Of a stretch of 23,665 nucleotides of DNA, positions 7,085 to 14,712 are shown in pieces (positions within the stretch are counted from its first letter, which is position 1; each line of letters starts with the position of its first letter). The DNA lies in IMG/VR virus record IMGVR_UViG_3300017762_000079, positions 1-23,665 of that record; one strand, given 5' to 3'. Made by a program: the position numbers and the translations under genes. A model generated the notes under the pieces. That model saw nothing but the letters and a program-made list of their open reading frames with translations, had not been told where the DNA came from and did not search any database. Origin of the DNA: a virus.

Positions 7085-7511
7085 AAGAGTACCAAGAAAG
7101 CCAAGACCCAAAAAGATTAACGTACCTAAAGGATACGATAGTGCTTGGGAATATGATATACATCAAACACTTCTCAAGGATTGGAAACATCATTGGGATA
7201 CTATAGAGTATGTTGTTCAACATAAGTATGAAGCAGACTTTGTAAAAGTTATAGATGGTAAAACAATATTACTAGAAGCTAAAGGTAGGTTCTGGGACTA
7301 TGCAGAGTATAGTAAGTACTTACATATTAGAAAAGCATTACCTGATAATTATGAGTTAGTTTTTCTTTTTCAAAAACCTTACTCACCTATGCCGGGTGCA
7401 AAGGTAAGAAAAGATAAAACAAAAAGAACTCATGCTGAATGGGCAGAGACAAATAATTTTACATGGTATAGTGAAGAGACATTACCGGAGGAATGGAAAA
7501 GTGAATTATAA
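7077..7511 (+). CDS. Endonuclease I (Holliday junction resolvase), T7 gp3-like
   Basis: A 144-aa junction-resolving enzyme expected to cut branched DNA before packaging and to help degrade host DNA. The catalytic set matches T7 endonuclease I in order and spacing: Glu25 in SAWEYDIHQ (T7 Glu20), Asp54 in KYEADF (T7 Asp55), Glu67 and Lys69 in LLEAKGRF (T7 Glu65, Lys67). The C-terminal LPEEWKSE corresponds to T7's PAEWIKE. The N-terminus is very basic (MPRRVPRKPRPKK), unlike T7, and may bind DNA. It is the third nuclease-type gene within 2 kb. Confidence 0.9.
   Translation: MPRRVPRKPRPKKINVPKGYDSAWEYDIHQTLLKDWKHHWDTIEYVVQHKYEADFVKVIDGKTILLEAKGRFWDYAEYSKYLHIRKALPDNYELVFLFQKPYSPMPGAKVRKDKTKRTHAEWAETNNFTWYSEETLPEEWKSEL
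7487..7491 (+). promoter_or_regulatory. Ribosome binding site selecting a GTG start
   Basis: GGAGG lies 9 nt before the GTG at 7501, in frame with an ORF that is also open from an ATG at 7432. The 7432 ATG lies deep in endonuclease I and has no such site. This motif therefore decides the start of the next gene. Confidence 0.7.
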
Positions 7512-7773
7512 ATTTAACGAAGATAAAATACTAAATGAACTAAAAGCATACGTAGGTAATACATATGCTCAACACTATGCTAACGGTAAGTACCAAGCAA
7601 CTGATATGATAATTGATTCTGGATACGGAGAAGGATTCTGTCTTGGAAACATTATGAAGTATGCTATGAGGTTTGGAAAGAAAGACGGAAAGAACAACTT
7701 AGACTTATATAAAATAATACACTATGCTATAATAGCAATCTACGTAAACAATAAGGAACAAGACAATGGTTGA
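7501..7773 (+). CDS. DUF3310-like protein
   Basis: A 90-aa protein (GTG start, MNYKFNEDKILNELKAYV). The central part, HYANGKYQATDMIIDSGYG followed by FCLGNIMKYAMRFGKKDGKNNLDLYKIIHYAI, matches the DUF3310 pattern I know from phages: HY......D.I......F..GN..KY..R...K.....DL.K...Y. T7 gp1.7, a nucleotide kinase, belongs to a related group; a role in nucleotide supply would fit the adjacent ribonucleotide reductase genes, but that is inferred. It overlaps nrdA by 8 nt. Confidence 0.75.
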   Translation: MNYKFNEDKILNELKAYVGNTYAQHYANGKYQATDMIIDSGYGEGFCLGNIMKYAMRFGKKDGKNNLDLYKIIHYAIIAIYVNNKEQDNG

Positions 7774-9661
7774 AGATAAGATAGGAACTAAGCCTTACTT
7801 AGGAATTGAAATAGACTATGACAAAGAAAAGACATTTGATAAATTTAGTTTAGACACACTCAAAGATAGATATTTTTGGGAAGGAGAAACACATGCACAA
7901 GAAGCATTCGCAAGAGCCTCCGTCTTCGGAGCAACATTCAAAGGGGAGACCGATTTTGAGTTGGCTCAAAGACTTTATAACTACGCTTCCTCTCGTTGGT
8001 TCATGTTCAGCACTCCTATTCTTAGTAACGGGGGTACCACTCGTGGGCTTCCTATCAGTTGTTTTCTCAATTATGTTCCTGACAGCAGGGGTGGTTTATC
8101 TGCTCACTATGATGAGAACATATGGTTGGCAAGTTCGGGTGGAGGCATTGGTGGATATTGGGGCGATATTAGGAGCAACGGTATTTCAACTACTCATGGC
8201 AGTCGTTCTACTGGTTCTATTCCTTTCATCCACGTAGTAGACTCACAGATGTTAGCCTTTAATCAAGGCACAACAAGACGTGGTTCTTATGCAGCTTACA
8301 TGGACATATCTCATCCGGAGATTGAAGAGTTTATTAACATGAGAAAAGAATCTGGTGGAGATATAAACAGAAAGAATCTTAATCTTCACAACGGTATAAA
8401 TATTACCAATGCATTTTTACAAGCTGTACAAAATGATGAAGACTGGAGATTGATTGACCCTAAGACTAATGAAGCTGTTAAGACTATCAATGCTAGAGAA
8501 CTATGGTGGCAGATAATAAATGCTAGAGCTGAAACAGGTGAGCCTTACATGGTCAATATTGATAAGTGTAACGAAGCTTTACCTAAAGCACAAAAAGATT
8601 TAGGACTTAAGATACGTCAAAGTAACTTATGTTCTGAAATAACTTTACCAACTGATGAAGAAAGAACAGCAGTATGTTGTTTGTCTTCTGTAAACTTAGA
8701 ACACTTTGATGACTGGTCAAAGGACGATAACTTTATACAAGATTTAATAACCATGCTTGATAATATAATCCAACATTATATTGACAATGCAATAGATACA
8801 ACACAACTAGGAGAATATAGTGCGAATTTTAAACGCTTTCAAAAATATGTTAAAGAAGGTAAAGAAGGCTTTACCAAGAGTGCCTACTCAGCGTATCGAG
8901 AAAGAAGTCTCGGTCTTGGTGCTATGGGTTTCCATGCTTATCTTCAACGTAGGTCACTTCCTTTTGAGGGCATTTACGCAACTGGGTTTAACTTTAAGGC
9001 ATTTACTTACATTAAACTCAAAGCGACAGAAGCAACTAAAGAGTTGGCTATTGAAAGGGGTGAGGCTCCTGATATCCATGGTAGCGGTAAGCGGAATGCT
9101 AATCTCCTTGCTATTGCTCCTAATGCTAGTAGCGGTATCATTTGTAGTGGGACTTCTCCTAGCATTGAGCCTTATCGTGCTAACTGCTATACTCACAAAA
9201 CTTTATCCGGAAGCTATCAAGTAAAAAATAAATACCTTGAAAAGCTTTTAAAATCTAAAGGATTGAAAGGTAAAGAGTTAGAGAATCTTTGGAAAGATAT
9301 ATCAGGTAGTGATGGTTCTGTTCAACACTTAGATATACTTACTGATGATGAGAAAGAAATATTTAAAACAGCTAATGAGATAAATCAAATATGGATTGTT
9401 GAACATGCTGCAAAACGACAGGAGTTTGTGTGTCAGGCACAGTCTGTCAACCTGTTCTTTACTTTACCAAAAGCAACAGAACCTCAAGAAGTACATGATG
9501 AATATATGCAGTACGTAAATGATGTTCATTGGTATGGTATGAACAAACTTAAATCGCTTTACTATTTCCGTTCTAATGCTGCTCGTACAGTAGAAAATGT
9601 AAATGTTAAAGTACCAAGAATAAATTTAGAAGATACAGAATGTATCGCATGTGAGGGATAA
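7766..9661 (+). CDS. nrdA: Class I ribonucleoside-diphosphate reductase, large (alpha) subunit
   Basis: A 631-aa catalytic subunit that reduces ribonucleotides to deoxyribonucleotides for phage DNA synthesis. Key residues: Cys99 in PISCFLNYV (E. coli Cys225), the N-x-C-x-E triad Asn287/Cys289/Glu291 in SNLCSEI (E. coli Asn437/Cys439/Glu441), Cys304/305 in CCLSSVNL (E. coli Cys462), radical-path Tyr599/Tyr600 in SLYYFRS, and the C-terminal redox pair Cys626/Cys629 in CIACEG. It is about 130 residues shorter than E. coli NrdA and starts too close to the catalytic barrel for an N-terminal ATP cone, so allosteric activity control is probably absent, as in many phage enzymes. AAGGAA precedes the ATG. 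Two stretches are clearly more GC-rich than the rest (see findings). Confidence 0.96.
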   Translation: MVEDKIGTKPYLGIEIDYDKEKTFDKFSLDTLKDRYFWEGETHAQEAFARASVFGATFKGETDFELAQRLYNYASSRWFMFSTPILSNGGTTRGLPISCFLNYVPDSRGGLSAHYDENIWLASSGGGIGGYWGDIRSNGISTTHGSRSTGSIPFIHVVDSQMLAFNQGTTRRGSYAAYMDISHPEIEEFINMRKESGGDINRKNLNLHNGINITNAFLQAVQNDEDWRLIDPKTNEAVKTINARELWWQIINARAETGEPYMVNIDKCNEALPKAQKDLGLKIRQSNLCSEITLPTDEERTAVCCLSSVNLEHFDDWSKDDNFIQDLITMLDNIIQHYIDNAIDTTQLGEYSANFKRFQKYVKEGKEGFTKSAYSAYRERSLGLGAMGFHAYLQRRSLPFEGIYATGFNFKAFTYIKLKATEATKELAIERGEAPDIHGSGKRNANLLAIAPNASSGIICSGTSPSIEPYRANCYTHKTLSGSYQVKNKYLEKLLKSKGLKGKELENLWKDISGSDGSVQHLDILTDDEKEIFKTANEINQIWIVEHAAKRQEFVCQAQSVNLFFTLPKATEPQEVHDEYMQYVNDVHWYGMNKLKSLYYFRSNAARTVENVNVKVPRINLEDTECIACEG

Positions 9662-9663
9662 TT

Positions 9664-10647
9664 ATGAGCTTATTAAATACGAGAGACTACTACAAACCAT
9701 TTGAATATCCATGGATGTTTGACTACTATGTACTGCAGAATCAAATGCATTGGATGCCAGAATCTGTACCGTTACATACAGATGTTAAGGATTGGCAAGA
9801 ACTAACAGACAAAGAAAAGAATTTACTTACACAAATATTTAGATTGTTTACTCAGTCAGATGTGGATGTAGGTGCAGGATATATAGATAAGTATATGCCT
9901 ATCTTTAAAAAGCCTGAAGCAAGAATGATGATGGGTTCGTTTGCAAACATGGAATCAATACATCAACATGCTTATAGCTTATTACTTGATACAGTTGGAA
10001 TGCCTGAGATAGAGTACAAAGCTTTTGCAGAGTATGAAGAGATGTCAGACAAGCATGATTATGTTGGTAACTTTAAACCTACCAAAGCTAAGAAAGAAAG
10101 TATTGCAAAAACTTTAGCAGTTTATTCAGCTTTTACAGAAGGACTACAGTTGTTTAGTAGCTTTGCAATCTTATTAAACTTTCCAAGGTTCGGTAAGATG
10201 AAAGGTATGGGTCAGATAGTTACCTATTCTATACGTGATGAGTCTATGCACGTTGAAGCAATGACAAAGTTATTCAGAGAGTTTATAAAAGAGAACATAG
10301 AAATATGGACAGATGATTTCAAGAAAGAACTATATGAGATATGTAGACATATGGTAGAGCTTGAAGATAAGTTTTTAGATTTAGTTTTTGATATGGGAGA
10401 TATTCAAGGACTAACTAAAAAAGATATGTATGCTTACAATAGATACATAGCTGATAGAAGGTTACTTCAACTTGGTCTTAAGACTAACTATGACCAAAGA
10501 GAAAATCCTCTTGGTTGGATTGATGAAGTTACCGGAGTAGAACACCAGAACTTTTTTGAAGGTAGGGCTACTACCTACATGAAGGCAGGGCTAAGAGGTA
10601 GACAGGACAATATTAAATTTACAAATTTAGAGGAGTCCCATGATTAA
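9664..10647 (+). CDS. nrdB: Class I ribonucleoside-diphosphate reductase, small (beta) subunit
   Basis: A 327-aa radical-generating partner of NrdA. Di-iron ligands: Asp66 or Asp68 in FTQSDVDVG, Glu97 and His100 in NMESIHQHAY, Glu159 in AFTEGLQLF, Glu193 and His196 in RDESMHVEA. The radical tyrosine is Tyr104, four residues after His100 just as E. coli Tyr122 follows His118, so a tyrosyl-radical class Ia-type centre is expected. Begins 2 nt after the nrdA stop, with GAGG upstream. Length is normal for phage NrdB. Confidence 0.95.
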   Translation: MSLLNTRDYYKPFEYPWMFDYYVLQNQMHWMPESVPLHTDVKDWQELTDKEKNLLTQIFRLFTQSDVDVGAGYIDKYMPIFKKPEARMMMGSFANMESIHQHAYSLLLDTVGMPEIEYKAFAEYEEMSDKHDYVGNFKPTKAKKESIAKTLAVYSAFTEGLQLFSSFAILLNFPRFGKMKGMGQIVTYSIRDESMHVEAMTKLFREFIKENIEIWTDDFKKELYEICRHMVELEDKFLDLVFDMGDIQGLTKKDMYAYNRYIADRRLLQLGLKTNYDQRENPLGWIDEVTGVEHQNFFEGRATTYMKAGLRGRQDNIKFTNLEESHD

Positions 10648-10858
10648 TAAACAAGAAGCTAACCTAGTTAGTTTCAAGATTGTCTTAACAAGAGATAATA
10701 AAATAATGACAGAGTTTAGTATGTTACCAGAGGATATGGTTGATGAAGTATTTCCTCCTGATGATAGACCTCTTATGAGAACTATTATTAGAAACGGTAA
10801 AGCTAAATTAGAAAACTTACACGATTACTTTCAAAGAGAACTTAATGCTCTTGAATAG
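10640..10858 (+). CDS. Small hypothetical protein, last gene of the plus-strand operon
   Basis: A 72-aa ORF (MINKQEANLVSFKIVLTRDN) whose ATG overlaps the nrdB stop by 8 nt, with GAGG upstream. It is soluble and mixed alpha/beta, with FPPDDRPLMRTIIRNGK in the middle; no family recognised. In this position some marine phages carry a glutaredoxin or thioredoxin for the reductase, but no CxxC motif is present here, so I do not assign that. Its 3' end overlaps the convergent cyclase gene tail-to-tail by 17 nt. Confidence 0.7.
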   Translation: MINKQEANLVSFKIVLTRDNKIMTEFSMLPEDMVDEVFPPDDRPLMRTIIRNGKAKLENLHDYFQRELNALE

Positions 10859-12584
10859 TGTAAATAATTATCTCATCTTTTTTACCCTTTACTTTTATAG
10901 GGTCTAAATAACGAGTGGGTATATCAGAGTTCATAGCTGTGGTATACCCTATTACAATATCTTCTCCAACTTCTTTAGTAGAACTCTCTAGTCTTGCAGC
11001 TAGATTGACAGCATCACCTATTGCAGAATAATCAAACCGTGTTTCACTTCCCATATTCCCTACTACTGCTTCTCCTGTATTTATACCTATTCCTATTTCG
11101 ATTCCTAATTGTGCTTCTTCCATATCTCGGTGTATCTGTAATGCTGCTTGGATGGCTTTGGTCTCGTGTTCAGGAACATCTATTGGTGCATTAAATATAG
11201 CCATCATTGCATCACCAATATATTTATCTACCATACCGTCATACTTTTTAACCGCATCAGCTTGTATCGTTAATGCTTTATTCATAATCTCTGTAACTTG
11301 TTCAGGTTCTAATCGTTCTGACAAACTTGTAAAGCCACGAACATCTGTAAATAAAAACGTACAACGTCTTCGTTCTCCGCCTAACTTCAGAAGCTCTGGA
11401 TTATCTTGTAATTGTTTTACTTGTCTTGGGTCAAGGTAATGTTCAAATTGTTTCTTGATTTGTTGTCTAAGTTTGTATTGAGTTCTAAAGTTTAAATAAA
11501 ATTGTAACGTAGCAATAAGTGTCATACTTATTAAAGTCCAAGTCACATCTATGAGTATGTTACTTTGTATGACACTATATCCAAAGTACCCTGTTCCTGC
11601 CATCAAAGAACCAACTGATACAATACCCCATGTGATACCTAATCGTGCTATTAGAAGAGCTGTGAGGAAGCCACAGACTAATAATAATAATAGTTCTACT
11701 ACTAACCTATAATCAGGTATGTAAGGTGTGTCCATCAACATACTTTCTGATAGAGCTGCTTGTATTTTATGTGGTTCTAATAATCCAACTGGTGTTGCAA
11801 CTTGTGGTGATATTCCTTTAGCTGTGAATCCTACAAATACAAAAGTAGATTCAACCTTGTCAAGCTCTTGTAAAGTTATCTGTGGTGTATCTACCCAACT
11901 AATCCATTTACGACCAAGACTATCTGTAGAAACGGGTGGAATACCTCTTACTCTAACCTGTTCTATTCCATTCAGATTTGTTACAATCTGATAAGTACGA
12001 CCACCTCCTAGTATTTTTAAAACTTCCGTTCCAAAAGAAGCAACCCACCCATTATCTGTTTGTTGTAGTAAAGGTATACGCCTTACTAAATTATCTACAT
12101 CTACTGGTGCAGAGATAGCACCTTGACTAGCTGACTGTTTTAAAACATCTATGTTCTCTAAAAATCCTTGAGCTTTTGGTAAGGATACTATTGGTCCTTT
12201 GATAACTGTACCGTGTGTAGCAGGATAACTATTATTGTTTACTTCTGGCATAGCGATAACACTTGCAGAACTTTGTAAGGCTTTAGCAAACTCATCATCT
12301 CCACCCATTCTATCTTTGTGTGGAAATAACATAACCCAACCTACGCCATACGCACCTACATTTATTATATCGTTGTGAATCTTTGCTAAGTTTTGACGAG
12401 GTAAAGGATATCCTCCCATATCGTCTAGGTCTTGTTCAGTAATGTTAAGGATTGTAAAGTGTCCGGTAGCATTTTGTTGAGGTACAAGAGCATCAAAGGT
12501 TTTGAGTCTTAGTACTTCTAGTGGGACACTATTAAATAGTAATGGTAGTGTTAGTAAAGCTAATAGTAAGGATGACCACTTCAT
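10842..12584 (-). CDS. CHASE2-domain class III adenylyl/guanylyl cyclase
   Basis: A 580-aa membrane cyclase. An N-terminal helix (about 4-20) anchors an extracytoplasmic CHASE2-type sensor (about 22-290: LEVLRLKTFDAL, ILNITEQDLDDMGGYPLPR, a DNLVRRIPLL segment, FVFVGFTAKGI). Three membrane helices follow (about 293-314, 318-338, 344-365), then a cytoplasmic catalytic domain (about 400-580). Catalytic residues: metal ligands Asp414 (FTDVRGFTS) and Asp458 (GDAMMAIF), purine-contacting Lys454 (DKYIGD), and transition-state Asn527/Arg531 (DAVNLAARLE). The second specificity position is Ser520 (YSAIGD), where class IIIb enzymes usually have Thr; Lys plus Thr/Ser points to ATP and thus cAMP, not proven. 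It is the last gene of the late operon, coupled by ATGA to the gene before. CHASE2 cyclases are normally bacterial sensors, so finding one in a phage is unusual. Confidence 0.92.
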   Translation of the reverse strand: MKWSSLLLALLTLPLLFNSVPLEVLRLKTFDALVPQQNATGHFTILNITEQDLDDMGGYPLPRQNLAKIHNDIINVGAYGVGWVMLFPHKDRMGGDDEFAKALQSSASVIAMPEVNNNSYPATHGTVIKGPIVSLPKAQGFLENIDVLKQSASQGAISAPVDVDNLVRRIPLLQQTDNGWVASFGTEVLKILGGGRTYQIVTNLNGIEQVRVRGIPPVSTDSLGRKWISWVDTPQITLQELDKVESTFVFVGFTAKGISPQVATPVGLLEPHKIQAALSESMLMDTPYIPDYRLVVELLLLLVCGFLTALLIARLGITWGIVSVGSLMAGTGYFGYSVIQSNILIDVTWTLISMTLIATLQFYLNFRTQYKLRQQIKKQFEHYLDPRQVKQLQDNPELLKLGGERRRCTFLFTDVRGFTSLSERLEPEQVTEIMNKALTIQADAVKKYDGMVDKYIGDAMMAIFNAPIDVPEHETKAIQAALQIHRDMEEAQLGIEIGIGINTGEAVVGNMGSETRFDYSAIGDAVNLAARLESSTKEVGEDIVIGYTTAMNSDIPTRYLDPIKVKGKKDEIIIYTIQEH

Positions 12585-12970
12585 TTCATAATCTCATAAT
12601 TGTTTATGACTACAAGTGTTAAAGTTATATTTATACCTGTCATGTATTTTTTACTAGAATTTTTAGAAATAAATCCAGCCACTATTGCTTTATGTAATAA
12701 TAGCTCCTCTAGTTTTGGTTTCTTAGGAAGTAAAAAATTTTTTTCATATACGTCAGGTTTTTTTGTTCCTTCTATAGTTGTATAAACATCTAAAGCATTT
12801 AGAGTCCAAAAGAGTATTATTTGATTTTTTGTTGGAGGCTCGTTGTAATCTCCTACATTAAAAAGAAATTCTTTTTTAGGTGGGATATATGCAGGAGGTT
12901 GTTCAGGTATTGTTAAGTCTAGCTCAGATTTTAAATTTAATGATAGTAAAAGTAAAAACAAATATTTCAT
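12581..12970 (-). CDS. Small membrane protein of unknown function
   Basis: A 129-aa protein with a hydrophobic N-terminus (MKYLFLLLLSLNL) resembling a signal peptide or anchor, a Pro-rich stretch (IPEQPPAYIPPKK), a hydrophobic helix containing LNALDVYTTIEG (about 57-68), a conserved-looking YEKNFLLPKKPKLEELLLHKA, and a final helix TGINITLTLVVINNY. The LNALDVYTT...E.N.LLP pattern resembles small DUF5658-like bacterial and phage membrane proteins of unknown function (from memory, moderate). It lies between the FecR gene (1 nt gap) and the cyclase (ATGA overlap), so it is probably part of the same signalling or surface module. Confidence 0.7.
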   Translation of the reverse strand: MKYLFLLLLSLNLKSELDLTIPEQPPAYIPPKKEFLFNVGDYNEPPTKNQIILFWTLNALDVYTTIEGTKKPDVYEKNFLLPKKPKLEELLLHKAIVAGFISKNSSKKYMTGINITLTLVVINNYEIMK

Positions 12971-12971
12971 A

Positions 12972-14081
12972 CTAATTATCCTGTGTAATTTTTATAGTAG
13001 AGTCTCCTCCACCATTAACTATTATCTGTGTACTTTTACCGTTTTGAATTAAGATAACAGTATAAGCATTCTGTTTGTCTAAGTCTAAACGTATCGTATC
13101 TTCTAAAGTTTTATAAAACGTAATAATATTATCAGTTATAAAAGTATTAATCTGTGTCTCAGAATCATATCCAACTTTTGTTCCTTTTAAATCTATATCA
13201 GTTTTTAAAAGTGTTTCAGTCTGGTCTAACTCATTTACATCTTCTATGATATCTAACAAGTCTTCAAGAAAGTTTACATCAAGGTAATTGATATCTAGTT
13301 CTGTAAACTCTAGCTCATCTTCTGCAAGATAATCTACTTCTAAATCATCAAACTCAAGGAAATCAACATCAAGAATGCTAGTGCTACTCCCTCCATCTTC
13401 TCCTTGTTCATTCTCTTGTACTTCCTTCGGTGCATTTACTATTAACATGTTATCAATTAACTCAAGAGTCAAGTCAAGGATAACGGGTTTGGTTGGTTCA
13501 GTCTCGTACATTGAAACTGTTGTAGCTTGGTAAGGCTTGTTAAGTGTTACCTGCCCCATAGCTGTTGCGACAACTATCTCTCCACTTGGAAGACCATCAT
13601 CGTCTGGTAATAATATAACTAAACTTCTACCTAATTCATCTACAGTAACTGTAAAATCTGTACCACGAATACCTATCGTAGCACTAGGAGTTTGTATTAG
13701 TATATTTTCTTTATCTATTGTAGCTAATTTACCAGTGATAAATCTTGCAGTACCACTGGCAAACTGAAGTGCCATCTTAGATTTAGATGGGTCGGGGTCG
13801 TATATAAACTCATCTATTATTAATTCAGAATGTTCAGTAAGTCTAACTTGACTGTCATCTAAAAAAGTAATGCCCAGCCTTCCGTTAGAAGTTTGGACAT
13901 TATCGTAACTTTCTATGTTAAAATCTAATGCAGCTTGAAAAGTGTCATCCCTGACTACTCTACCAGCTCCATTAAGTTCTGTTATGTTTCCAATATTAGC
14001 AGCTTGTGCTTGTACCTTGGTCGTTTTGAATGACACAAACAGTACCATTATTACCATTAGATAAAATTTTAAGCCAGTCAT
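12972..14081 (-). CDS. Secreted FecR-domain protein with acidic repeats and curlin-like tail
   Basis: A 369-aa exported protein. Signal peptide 1-26 (KFYLMVIMVLFVSF...VQAQA). The FecR domain (about 33-180) has NGRLGITFLDDSQVRLTEHSEL and the signature TPSATIGIRGTDFTV (131-145). Then come a Ser/Gly linker (about 228-236) and a very acidic Leu/Asp-rich repeat region (about 236-288; LDVDFLEFDDLEVDYLAEDE). The last 30 residues (IQNGKSTQIIVNGGGDSTIK) resemble a curlin repeat. FecR-type domains usually act in the periplasm as signal receivers or binding modules. There is no sigma factor, anti-sigma domain or TonB receptor here. The ORF overlaps the curlin gene by 86 nt in another frame and no clear ribosome binding site precedes it; a start at Met9 (14057) is possible. 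Confidence 0.88.
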   Translation of the reverse strand: MTGLKFYLMVIMVLFVSFKTTKVQAQAANIGNITELNGAGRVVRDDTFQAALDFNIESYDNVQTSNGRLGITFLDDSQVRLTEHSELIIDEFIYDPDPSKSKMALQFASGTARFITGKLATIDKENILIQTPSATIGIRGTDFTVTVDELGRSLVILLPDDDGLPSGEIVVATAMGQVTLNKPYQATTVSMYETEPTKPVILDLTLELIDNMLIVNAPKEVQENEQGEDGGSSTSILDVDFLEFDDLEVDYLAEDELEFTELDINYLDVNFLEDLLDIIEDVNELDQTETLLKTDIDLKGTKVGYDSETQINTFITDNIITFYKTLEDTIRLDLDKQNAYTVILIQNGKSTQIIVNGGGDSTIKITQDN

Positions 14082-14712
14082 TGTCTTGTGTACTCAGTTG
14101 TTGAATGTTAAAAGTTCTGTTATCACCTGTTTGGTCAAGATAAAAATATCCACCTGCATATCCTGAACCTGTAAAGTTTACAGTGTTATCATCTCCATCT
14201 ACATCAACATAGTTAGTAGCACCATCATAGTTTATATCAAAATCAAATGTGTTACTATCACCATTGACAATCCAATCTAAATCTAATGTTGCAGCCAATG
14301 CAGTTGTACCATGGTCTAAAGTAAATGTATTAGAACCCCCAGTAACATCAACATTATAATTAGAGTTATCAATACCAAAAGTATTTGTTGGGTCTCCTTG
14401 TATAGTAAATGTATTACTATCACCATCAAACTCAAAAAATCCTGTTATAGAATCACCATAAATATCTCCTAAAAATTTATTAGTATTTCCTATTTGATTT
14501 ATATCTAAAGTTAAATTAAGACCATCTAAATCTAATGCATTCATGCTTCCTGCAGCAGACTGTAATCCACCTATGATATTGCCTGAACCTAACTGCTCTA
14601 AATCTATATTAGCTGTAGCACCTGATTGGTCAACATATATTTCGTTATCAGCCCCGTATAGTAGCGATGCACTCGTCATCACAACTAGGCTCATCAATTT
14701 TAATGTTTTCAT
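13996..14712 (-). CDS. Secreted curlin-like repeat protein (CsgA-like fibre subunit)
   Basis: A 238-aa exported protein with a signal peptide (MKTLKLMSLVVMTSASLLYGA, cut before DNE). The mature part is about ten degenerate repeats of the form (Q/D)-x-G-x-x-N: QSGATAN (29-35), QLGSGN (40-45), QIGNTN (73-78), DGDSN (96-100), QGDPTN (105-110), GGSN (125-128), NGDSN (150-154), DGATN (163-167), DGDDN (172-176), QTGDN (194-198), each followed by alternating hydrophobic residues such as TFTIQ. This is the strand-turn-strand pattern of curlins (S-x5-Q-x-G-x2-N-x-A-x3-Q in CsgA). It is very acidic, and has two C-terminal cysteines (226 and 238) that curlins normally lack. Lying directly behind csgF-csgG, it is the likely substrate of that secretion pore. 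Amyloid formation is inferred. Confidence 0.82.
   Translation of the reverse strand: MKTLKLMSLVVMTSASLLYGADNEIYVDQSGATANIDLEQLGSGNIIGGLQSAAGSMNALDLDGLNLTLDINQIGNTNKFLGDIYGDSITGFFEFDGDSNTFTIQGDPTNTFGIDNSNYNVDVTGGSNTFTLDHGTTALAATLDLDWIVNGDSNTFDFDINYDGATNYVDVDGDDNTVNFTGSGYAGGYFYLDQTGDNRTFNIQQLSTQDNDWLKILSNGNNGTVCVIQNDQGTSTSC

Noticed and set aside
7432-7500. Longer version of the DUF3310-like gene starting at ATG 7432
   Set aside because: The extension lies inside endonuclease I, has no ribosome binding site, and GGAGG at 7487-7491 fits the GTG at 7501.
7893-8237. 114-aa hydrophobic ORF in another frame of nrdA
   Set aside because: It lies wholly within nrdA, which has all catalytic residues. 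The open frame coincides with the GC-richer stretch, where stop codons in other frames are rarer.
8820-9224. 134-aa ORF ending in a Leu/Val-rich, membrane-like stretch
   Set aside because: Wholly inside nrdA in another frame; the hydrophobicity comes from reading GCT/CTC/CTT-rich codons out of frame. Not supported as a gene.
10884-10903. ACCCT/AGGGT hairpin near the convergent gene ends
   Set aside because: Only 5 bp and a 10-nt loop; the neighbouring T-run is on the wrong side for a plus-strand terminator and reads as A on the minus strand. It lies in the cyclase coding region.
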